A program made the translations under genes and the position numbers. DNA of 38,300 nucleotides from F23-B02 sp963632825 (GTDB taxonomy: Bacteria > Bacillota > Clostridia > Oscillospirales > Oscillospiraceae), in assembly GCA_963632825.1 (NCBI GenBank), contig CAVGWF010000011.1:1-38300 (forward strand), written 5' to 3'. Below, piece by piece: positions 32,631-38,300 of the stretch. How positions within the stretch are numbered: the first letter of the stretch is position 1; each line of letters begins with the position of its first letter. The notes below the pieces were generated by a model. That model did no database searches and was not told the origin of the DNA. It saw only the letters and a list, made by a program, of their open reading frames with translations.

Positions 32631-35282
32631 TCACAGTATTTCTCCTCTTTTTCTCATGGCATTGCGCTGGAAGGTCTTTACTATCTCGACGATGATCATA
32701 CCGACCATGCCGATACCCATTGCGATGACATACTCACCGAAGGATACGGGAGTAAAGCCGAAGGCCTCCGCAATGAAGGGCACCTCACAGACAAGCGTCG
32801 TTGCGCCGATGCTGCCGACGGCTGCCCATGTGAGCGCCATATTCTTTGTTCCCATGGTGAAGATGCAGCCGCGCAGAGATCTCATGTTGAAGCTGTGGCA
32901 TATCTCTGCCATGGACATTGTGAGAAACGCCATCGTCGTTCCGTCGGCGCTGTCGGTTATCGTCCATACGCCCGTCTCAATATAGTGGCCTACAAAGTAT
33001 GCCGCAAGTACAAGCACCGAAATGAGAACGCCCTGATACGCTATATCAAAGCCCATGCCGCCGGCAAAAATACCGTCGTTAGCCGCTCTGGGCTTACGGC
33101 GCATAATGTCGCCCTCTGCCTTTTCCATGCCGAGTGCAAGTGCCGGGAAGCAGTCGGTGACAAGATTTATCCACAGAAGGTGAACGGGCTTAAGTATTGT
33201 AAAGCCCATCAGGGTCGCTACGAAAATGCTTATTACCTCGCTCATGTTCGAGCCGAGCAGGAACTGGATCGCCTTGCGGATATTGTCGTATATCCTTCGG
33301 CCCTCCTCAACGGCTCCGACGATGGTTGCAAAGTTATCGTCGGCAAGCACCATATCCGCGACATTTTTGGTTACATCGGTTCCGGTTATACCCATGCCGA
33401 CGCCTATGTCGGCACTCTTTATGCTTGGTGCGTCGTTTACGCCGTCGCCGGTCATGGCGGTGACAAAGCCCGCCTTGCGCCACGCCGTGACTATCCTTGT
33501 TTTGTGCTCCGGCTGTACTCGCGCATAAACGCTTATGTTTCTGAACTCGCGCTCAAATTCCTCGTCGCTCATTTCGCTGAGCTCCGATCCGGTTATCGCA
33601 CGGTCACCGTCGCGCAGTATGCCGAGCTCACGCGCTATGGCTACCGCCGTGTCAACATGGTCACCTGTTATCATGATGGCGCGGATGCCCGCTTCGTTGC
33701 ATTCGTCTATGGCCGCCTTTACCTCGGGGCGCACGGGGTCTATCATGCCGGTAAGTCCGAGGAAGCACAGGTCGTGCTCAAGGTATTCCGGTTCGGTGCC
33801 GTCGGGCTCCGACTCCCACACGCGCATTGCGCATGCAAGCACTCGCAGCGCCTTATCAGCCATATCCTTGTTGTTTTTCAATATCTCCGCACGGTACTCC
33901 TCGGTCATGGGGAGCGCCTGGCCGTCATGGAGATAATGCGTACACAGACCGATTATGACATCGGGTGCGCCCTTGGTGTACTGCACTACTCCGTTAGGTG
34001 CAAGATGCAGAGTGCTCATCATCTTTCTGCCGGAGTCGAAGGGCGCCTCGCCGCAGCGCGGGAACGACTGCTTGAGCTGAGTTTTATTGAGTCCCAAATT
34101 GCTTGCCCACACGACAAGAGCCGCCTCCGTAGGCTCGCCCGTAACGGTGCCGTCCTCGTCTATCTCTGCATCGCAGCACAGCGCCATTGCTCTTGCAAGC
34201 TCCTGCTCGCTGCCGCCGAAATGATCGACAACGGTCATTTTGTTCTGAGTGAGAGTGCCGGTCTTATCCGAGCAGATTATCTGCGCACAGCCAAGCGTTT
34301 CGACCGCGGTCAGACGGCGGATTATGGCGTTGCGCTTCGACATATTGGTAACACCTATGGAGAGGACAACCGTCACAACGGCGGCAAGTCCCTCCGGTAT
34401 GGCTGCAACGGCGAGCGAAACGGCTATCATGAACGAGTTGAGGATGACCTCGAAGCTCATGCCGCCGGCTCTCAGGAGCTGGACGGCGAATATGACGGCG
34501 CATATGCCGAGCACCAGCCATGTGAGGATCTTGGAGAGCTGAGTGAGCTTTATTTGCAGCGGGGTCTGCCCGTCCTGCGCCTGAGCCAGTGCATCGGCTA
34601 TCTTGCCCATTTCGGTATCCATGCCGGTTGCGCAGACTATCATGGCGCCGCGGCCGTATACGACGGTCGAGCCCATATACGCCATGTTGCGGCGGTCGCC
34701 GAGAGGTACATCCTTCTGACCGTCGGAGAGATTTATTATATCTATAAACTTGCTCACCGGAACGGACTCGCCGGTAAGCGCAGCCTCCTCTATCTTGAGG
34801 CTGGCATTGTCAATTATCCTGCCGTCCGCCGGTACGGCATCGCCGGCTTCAAGCAGCACCACATCGCCGACGACGAGATCCTCGCTGTGCACGGTGACTA
34901 TTTTGCCGCCACGCAGCACCTTTGAGGTAGCCGCCGACATTTCCTGAAGCGCCTCTATCGCTTTTTCCGCCTTGTTCTCCTGATAGACGCCCAGTACGGC
35001 ATTGACGACAACAACGAACAAAATGATAATGACATCGGCGAAGCTCTCGCCCTGCGTTACTGCCAGCACACCGCTTATCGCAGCCGCCACAAGCAGAATT
35101 ATTATCATCGGGTCTGCCATCTGTGCGAAAAACCGCTTTATGATGGAGTCCTTTTTAGGCTCCTTGAGCTTGTTTTTCCCGTTTTCGGCAAGTCTGCGCT
35201 CGGCCTCGGCCTCGCTCAGCCCGTTTTCGCTGCTTTCAAGCTGCGATATAACGAGATCTTTTTCTTCGCAATAGTACTTCAT
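32631..35282 (-). CDS. P2-type cation ATPase, probable Mn2+ (or Ca2+) exporter
   Basis: 883 residues with the full P-type layout: N-terminal cation-ATPase segment (GLSEAEAERRLAENGKNKL), actuator domain (AALTGESVPVSK), phosphorylation site Asp339 in SDKTGTLTQNKMTVV, nucleotide domain, hinge MTGDGVNDAPSIKSADIGV, and about ten membrane spans. Ion-site residues of the Ca2+/Mn2+ (SERCA/PMR1) class are present: AIPEGLAA in M4, SNMSEVISIF in M5, NLVTDCFPALALG in M6. Sequence alone would say Ca2+. The leader matches a yybP-ykoY Mn2+ riboswitch, which in Lactococcus controls a related exporter, so Mn2+ export is the better inference. The start has GGGAGG 7 bases upstream. Confidence 0.92.
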   Translation of the reverse strand: MKYYCEEKDLVISQLESSENGLSEAEAERRLAENGKNKLKEPKKDSIIKRFFAQMADPMIIILLVAAAISGVLAVTQGESFADVIIILFVVVVNAVLGVYQENKAEKAIEALQEMSAATSKVLRGGKIVTVHSEDLVVGDVVLLEAGDAVPADGRIIDNASLKIEEAALTGESVPVSKFIDIINLSDGQKDVPLGDRRNMAYMGSTVVYGRGAMIVCATGMDTEMGKIADALAQAQDGQTPLQIKLTQLSKILTWLVLGICAVIFAVQLLRAGGMSFEVILNSFMIAVSLAVAAIPEGLAAVVTVVLSIGVTNMSKRNAIIRRLTAVETLGCAQIICSDKTGTLTQNKMTVVDHFGGSEQELARAMALCCDAEIDEDGTVTGEPTEAALVVWASNLGLNKTQLKQSFPRCGEAPFDSGRKMMSTLHLAPNGVVQYTKGAPDVIIGLCTHYLHDGQALPMTEEYRAEILKNNKDMADKALRVLACAMRVWESEPDGTEPEYLEHDLCFLGLTGMIDPVRPEVKAAIDECNEAGIRAIMITGDHVDTAVAIARELGILRDGDRAITGSELSEMSDEEFEREFRNISVYARVQPEHKTRIVTAWRKAGFVTAMTGDGVNDAPSIKSADIGVGMGITGTDVTKNVADMVLADDNFATIVGAVEEGRRIYDNIRKAIQFLLGSNMSEVISIFVATLMGFTILKPVHLLWINLVTDCFPALALGMEKAEGDIMRRKPRAANDGIFAGGMGFDIAYQGVLISVLVLAAYFVGHYIETGVWTITDSADGTTMAFLTMSMAEICHSFNMRSLRGCIFTMGTKNMALTWAAVGSIGATTLVCEVPFIAEAFGFTPVSFGEYVIAMGIGMVGMIIVEIVKTFQRNAMRKRGEIL

Positions 35283-35304
35283 GCATTATCCTCCCTGAAG
35301 AAAT

Positions 35305-35349
35305 AAAAAAGACTTCTACAGCAAAATTATTTTTTGCCGTAAAAGTCTT
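35305..35349 (-). terminator. Riboswitch expression-platform terminator
   Basis: A long stem AAGACTTTTACGGCAAAA / TTTTGCTGTAGAAGTCTT (two non-Watson-Crick positions) followed by T6. Its 5' arm contains CTTTTA, which is also the 3' strand of aptamer helix P1, so the two structures exclude each other. Confidence 0.88.
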
Positions 35350-35438
35350 GCAAATACAATGTAGTATTCGGCACACCGAACCTTTCGGTCGTGATGACGA
35401 TATGCCGAACGCCGGCTGGCGCACGCTACTCCCTTTTA
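35340..35438 (-). ncRNA. yybP-ykoY (Mn2+-sensing) riboswitch aptamer
   Basis: Minus strand begins TAAAAGGGAGTAGCG, contains GTCATCACG and ends GCAAGACTTTTA, the hallmark segments of the yybP-ykoY family. P1 is TAAAAG (35438-35433) with CTTTTA (35345-35340). Metal binding would hold P1, block the overlapping terminator and switch the ATPase gene on. The assignment comes from remembered family motifs, not a covariance search. Confidence 0.85.
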
Positions 35439-35446
35439 ACTTGTTT

Positions 35447-35476
35447 AAGATATCATATTCCGCCGCACGGAGTCAA
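35447..35476 (-). promoter_or_regulatory. Promoter of the riboswitch-ATPase transcript
   Basis: Minus strand: TTGACT (35476-35471), 18-base spacer, TATCTT (35452-35447), putting the start at about 35440, right at the aptamer. Confidence 0.65.
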
Positions 35477-35503
35477 TCATTTTTTTGGGATTTAACAAAA
35501 ATT

Positions 35504-36139
35504 TTAATCAAGCTTCACCGACGGCAAATTCCACTTATTTATGGTCGCAAGCAGACGCATAGCAAATATCAGCAGCATACTGCACCCGACGGACATAAAC
35601 TGACCTGCTCCGAGCATCAGCATAACATAATAGAGCCCGCCGCCGAGCAGCGATGCCACGGCGTAAATGCGCTTTCTTAAAACCTTGGGCATGGTATTTG
35701 TCATAACATCGCGCAGCATACCGCCGCCGATGCCGGTAGACATTCCGACAAACAGCAGCAGTATGACATTATCGCTCACCGCCATTGCCGTGTTCATGCC
35801 GGTGACGGTGAAAACCGCAAGCCCCACGGCGTCGAAAATGTTGTTTATCGCGTCAAGCTTATCTATGTGCAGCTTATATTTTTCTCTGCGAACATAGGCA
35901 TCTGCGAACACCGCAAGAGCCGCTATAACCGTCACCAGAAGGTACCAGTAGCTCACGAACATACGAGGCGGTATCTGACCTATGAGCACATCGCGGATAA
36001 CGCCGCCGCCGAGCGCCGTGGTTATTGCAAGAAACAGGACGCCGAAAATATCAGCCTTTTTTTCTATTGCTGCCATGGCTCCCGACACGGAAAACGCCGC
36101 CGCGCCTATGAGCTCGAGAACAAATATTACCTCATCCAT
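35504..36139 (-). CDS. TRIC-family (UPF0126) cation channel protein
   Basis: 211 residues with about seven hydrophobic segments in two tandem repeats, each with the family's glycine motif: ALGGGVIRDVLIGQIPP and GIGGGMLRDVMTNTMP. Bacterial members form trimeric K+/Na+-permeable channels. The ATG at 36139 shares its A with the TGA stop of ychF, so translation is coupled. A GTG at 36142 is the alternative start. It has no clear Shine-Dalgarno of its own and no visible terminator before the downstream riboswitch promoter. Confidence 0.92.
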   Translation of the reverse strand: MDEVIFVLELIGAAAFSVSGAMAAIEKKADIFGVLFLAITTALGGGVIRDVLIGQIPPRMFVSYWYLLVTVIAALAVFADAYVRREKYKLHIDKLDAINNIFDAVGLAVFTVTGMNTAMAVSDNVILLLFVGMSTGIGGGMLRDVMTNTMPKVLRKRIYAVASLLGGGLYYVMLMLGAGQFMSVGCSMLLIFAMRLLATINKWNLPSVKLD

Positions 36140-37230
36140 CACACATTGAATCTGAACAGTGTCACATCGCCGTCGTGCATGACATATTCCTTGCCCTCCG
36201 AGCGCACCAAGCCCTTTTCCTTTGCCGCCGCCATGCTTCCGCAGGCCTTCAGATCGTCGAATGCGACTATCTCCGCACGGATGAAGCCGCGCTCAAAGTC
36301 GGTATGTATCTTCCCTGCCGCCTGAGGTGCCTTTGTGCCGCGGCGGATGGTCCATGCCCTGCATTCGTCGCTGCCGCAGGTCAGGAACGAGATAAGACCG
36401 AGCAGTGCATATGAGGTCTTTATCATACGGTCGAGTCCCGACTGGCTCATGCCCATCTCCTCGAGGAACATTTCACGCTCGTCCGGTTCGAGTGCCGCTA
36501 TCTCCTCCTCCAGCTTTGCGCAGATCGGGAGCACCTGCGCTCCCTCCTTTGCCGCTATGTCGCAAAGCCGCCTGTAATAAGCGTTGTTTTCATAATCGCC
36601 TATACCGTCCTCATCCATGTTTGCGGCATAGATAACAGGCTTTATCGTCAAAAGGTCGCTGGTGGCTATAAGCTCCATATCATCCGGCTCACACTCGTAG
36701 CTGCGAACGCTCTTTCCCTCGTTGAGGTGTTCGAGCAGCCTCTGAAAAACCTCGGCTTCGTGGAGATATTTCTTGTCGCCCTTGGCATTTTTGTTTGCCT
36801 TTTCAATGCGGCGCTCAACCATCTCCATGTCAGCCATTATAAGCTCAAGGTCGATGATCTCAACATCGCGTGCTGGATCGGTGCCGCCCTCGACATGGAT
36901 AACATTTTCGTCGTCAAAGCATCTGACAACATGGACGATGGCATCGGTATTGCGTATATTCGACAGGAACTTATTGCCCAGTCCCTCGCCCTTGGATGCG
37001 CCCTTCACAAGACCGGCTATATCGACAAATTCGATAACCGCAGGGGTGTACTTCTTCGGCTCGTATATCGAGGCGAGAAAGTCAAGGCGCTCGTCGGGCA
37101 CGGTAACCATGCCGACATTGGGCTCTATCGTGCAGAACGGATAATTCGCGCTTTCCGCTCCGGCATTTGTTATTGCGTTGAACAGGGTCGATTTGCCTAC
37201 ATTCGGCAAGCCCACGATACCTAATTTCAT
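36139..37230 (-). CDS. ychF: Redox-regulated ATPase YchF (OLA1 family)
   Basis: A 363-residue Obg-related NTPase that prefers ATP and associates with ribosomes. P-loop GLPNVGKST is at residues 7-15, then NYPFCTIEPNVG, the G3 DIAGLVKGASKGEGLGN and the G4-position NMDE, which is the altered form that relaxes guanine specificity. The C-terminal TGS domain includes LISFLTCGSDECRAWTIRRG. The start has AAGGAGATG upstream and a good promoter. It is coupled to the TRIC-family gene through a TGATG overlap. Confidence 0.97.
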   Translation of the reverse strand: MKLGIVGLPNVGKSTLFNAITNAGAESANYPFCTIEPNVGMVTVPDERLDFLASIYEPKKYTPAVIEFVDIAGLVKGASKGEGLGNKFLSNIRNTDAIVHVVRCFDDENVIHVEGGTDPARDVEIIDLELIMADMEMVERRIEKANKNAKGDKKYLHEAEVFQRLLEHLNEGKSVRSYECEPDDMELIATSDLLTIKPVIYAANMDEDGIGDYENNAYYRRLCDIAAKEGAQVLPICAKLEEEIAALEPDEREMFLEEMGMSQSGLDRMIKTSYALLGLISFLTCGSDECRAWTIRRGTKAPQAAGKIHTDFERGFIRAEIVAFDDLKACGSMAAAKEKGLVRSEGKEYVMHDGDVTLFRFNV

Positions 37231-37262
37231 TTTATCTGCATCTCCTTAAAGATATACAAGTG

Positions 37263-37291
37263 ATTATAGCAGAACCCACCATTTCTAACAA
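37263..37291 (-). promoter_or_regulatory. Promoter of ychF
   Basis: Minus strand: TTGTTA (37291-37286), 17-base spacer, TATAAT (37268-37263), about 32 bases before the ychF start. Confidence 0.82.
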
Positions 37292-37330
37292 GCCGTTTTT
37301 AAAATTTTGCGTATGTATGGTGTCCATTTA

Positions 37331-37339
37331 TGATATAAT
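37331..37339 (+). promoter_or_regulatory. Extended -10 promoter of ogt
   Basis: TGATATAAT gives a TGn extended -10 (TATAAT at 37334-37339), 29 bases before the ogt ATG. No good -35 was seen at 16-18 bases, which extended -10 promoters tolerate. Confidence 0.6.
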
Positions 37340-37368
37340 CGGTACCGAAAGAGCACGGAGGTCAGGAA

Positions 37369-37869
37369 ATGACATATATTTCATATTACGATTCGCCGCT
37401 CGGGAGGATGCTCCTCTCGTCAAGCCAAGCCGGTCTCACCGGCCTGTGGTTCTGCGGTCAGAAATACTTTGCGGCGGGACTTGATGACGAAAGGTGCGAG
37501 GAAAAAAACGGCGTTATAGCCGACGCCGAGCGATGGCTCGACCTTTACTTTTCCGGAACGGAGCCCCGCTTCACTCCGCCGCTGGACCCATCCGGAACGG
37601 ATTTTCAGAGATCCGTGTGGAAAATGCTGCTGGATATCCCCTACGGGCAGACGGTGACATACAGCGAGCTTGCAAAGCGCCTCGCCGAAGGGACGGGGCG
37701 CAGAGCACCTTCGGCTCAGGCGGTCGGCGGCGCCGTGGGACACAACAGGATATCGGTCATTATTCCCTGCCACCGCGTTATCGGTGCCGGCGGCAGTCTG
37801 ACCGGCTATGCCGGAGGAACAGACCGCAAGATGCGTCTCCTTGAGCTTGAAGGTCATGATATCCCGTAA
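37369..37869 (+). CDS. ogt: Methylated-DNA-protein-cysteine methyltransferase
   Basis: Repairs O6-alkylguanine by moving the alkyl group to its own cysteine. 166 residues: a short N-terminal domain, then the conserved FQRSVWKMLLDIPYGQTVTY and the active site VIIPCHRVIGAGG with Cys134. The helix-turn-helix region has AQAVGGAVGHNRISV. The C-terminus GYAGGTDRKMRLLELEG is complete. GGAGG lies 7 bases upstream of the ATG. It is divergent from ychF and is a single-gene unit ended by the hairpin that follows. Confidence 0.95.
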   Translation: MTYISYYDSPLGRMLLSSSQAGLTGLWFCGQKYFAAGLDDERCEEKNGVIADAERWLDLYFSGTEPRFTPPLDPSGTDFQRSVWKMLLDIPYGQTVTYSELAKRLAEGTGRRAPSAQAVGGAVGHNRISVIIPCHRVIGAGGSLTGYAGGTDRKMRLLELEGHDIP

Positions 37870-37895
37870 AACGGAGGGCGCGTAAGAGCGTATAA

Positions 37896-37932
37896 AATAA
37901 CAGACCGCCGGAAATTCCGACGGTCTGTTATT
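37896..37932. terminator. Bidirectional hairpin between ogt and the 30-residue gene
   Basis: Stem AATAACAGACCGcCGGA / TCCGaCGGTCTGTTATT with one mismatch and an AAT loop. The U-run is weak on the plus strand (TTATTCACATTC) and better on the minus strand (TTATTTTATA). Confidence 0.75.
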
Positions 37933-37950
37933 CACATTCAATTCTTTGAA

Positions 37951-38043
37951 TCAGAAGATGATCTTCAGCAGAATCCAGAGTGCTGCCAGCTTGCCGAACT
38001 TTGCAAACTCATCGTTGTAATCATCGAGAATAACAGGGTTCAT
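37951..38043 (-). CDS. 30-residue amphipathic/hydrophobic peptide
   Basis: The ATG at 38043 has AAGGAG 7 bases upstream, and a terminator follows the stop by about 18 bases. The product begins MNPVILDDYNDEFAKFGKLA and ends with a hydrophobic stretch ALWILLKIIF. Residues 1-14 are acidic; the rest is a membrane-type or amphipathic helix. The longer open frame reaching 38136 crosses the leader and has no ribosome binding site. It uses common codons and has its own leader, so it is probably a real, well-expressed small gene. Function is unknown; a membrane-associated small protein is the best guess. Confidence 0.6.
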   Translation of the reverse strand: MNPVILDDYNDEFAKFGKLAALWILLKIIF

Positions 38044-38072
38044 AGTAGTTCTCCTTCCACAAATTTTTTCAA

Positions 38073-38080
38073 GGGGGGGG
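38073..38080. repeat. G8 homopolymer tract in the leader of the 30-residue gene
   Basis: Eight consecutive G on the plus strand (C8 in the transcript direction), about 30 bases upstream of the small-gene start and next to a GGGTC/GACCC hairpin. It is the longest homopolymeric G tract I noticed in the window and could change length by slippage. Confidence 0.6.
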
Positions 38081-38202
38081 TATGGGTCTTGCGACCCTCT
38101 GACTATATAGACGGAGAACAAGCCATAATATTTCACTTTATCTAAACTTTTTTTCGCAAAAAATTTATTTTTAGAATTTTTACGGTTTTCCGTATGTTGT
38201 TC

Positions 38203-38262
38203 TTATGCTTTTCTTAATATCGAAAACCGCTGCGGCACAAGTTGTTTTTTTATCTCTGCCAT
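38203..38262 (-). CDS. Possible 19-residue ORF near the right edge
   Basis: ATG at 38262 with GAGGAG 10 bases upstream. It encodes MAEIKKQLVPQRFSILRKA and then a stop. A small TACGG/CCGTA hairpin follows. It could be a leader peptide or a short relic; the rest of 38044-38300 is AT-rich and shows nothing else I can support. Confidence 0.25.
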   Translation of the reverse strand: MAEIKKQLVPQRFSILRKA

Positions 38263-38300
38263 ATGTATTGCACTCCTCGTTTTTTGGTGATATACTCACT

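Noticed and set aside
32895..34925. A 676-codon plus-strand frame
   Set aside because: Shadow of the P-type ATPase gene, whose DKTGTLT and hinge motifs are intact.
37951..38136. 61-residue form of the small right-end protein
   Set aside because: The extra N-terminal part covers the C8 tract and leader hairpin and has no ribosome binding site; the 30-residue form has AAGGAG at 7 bases.
1..38300. tRNA genes, insertion sequences, phage or defence genes
   Set aside because: I looked on both strands for tRNA-like folds, transposase motifs and defence domains and found none I could support.

Overview
The window looks like a piece of a Bacillota chromosome, class Clostridia, probably an Oscillospirales/Ruminococcaceae-type gut or anaerobic bacterium. 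This rests on the canonical Firmicutes order ylxM-ffh-rpsP-khpA-rimM-trmD, a T-box leader on thrS, an S-layer-homology surface protein, strong purine-rich ribosome binding sites and TTGACA/TATAAT-like promoters in AT-rich gaps, set in moderately GC-rich coding sequence. No tRNA, rRNA, CRISPR array, insertion sequence or phage gene was seen.

Region by region. (1) 1-4190, minus strand: a PEP-node pair, GTP-type PEP carboxykinase followed by pyruvate phosphate dikinase (cut by the window edge). (2) 4292-9437, minus strand: a translation and secretion block ylxM-ffh-rpsP-khpA, a terminator and a fresh promoter, then rimM, a trmD reading frame fused to a GNAT acetyltransferase, and rsmA. (3) 9586-16767, plus strand: one very large gene for a cyclic beta-1,2-glucan synthase-like enzyme (GT84 + GH189/glycoamylase-like + GH94 modules). 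(4) 16813-20694, plus strand: a tightly overlapping set of two M16-type proteins (YfmF, YfmH), Lgt and a small coiled-coil protein, ended by a 13-bp perfect terminator stem. (5) 20848-28445: an 1800-residue secreted GLUG/SLH surface protein (minus) divergent from a response regulator/histidine kinase pair (plus). (6) 28513-32481, minus strand: T-box-controlled thrS, then a marR-MATE operon ending in an unlisted 27-residue membrane peptide. (7) 32631-35476, minus strand: a P2-type cation ATPase behind a yybP-ykoY (Mn2+) riboswitch with an obvious terminator. (8) 35504-38300: TRIC-family channel protein coupled to ychF, divergent ogt, and a 30-residue orphan peptide gene preceded by a G8 tract.

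How it works together: most of the window is housekeeping. The parts that stand out are the trmD-GNAT fusion, which keeps an internal Shine-Dalgarno and start for the GNAT half; the riboswitch, which re-assigns the 'calcium' ATPase to probable manganese export; the cell-envelope set (cyclic glucan synthase, Lgt, SLH protein with adjacent two-component system); and several very small genes. All functions are read from sequence motifs and family knowledge; no searches were run.
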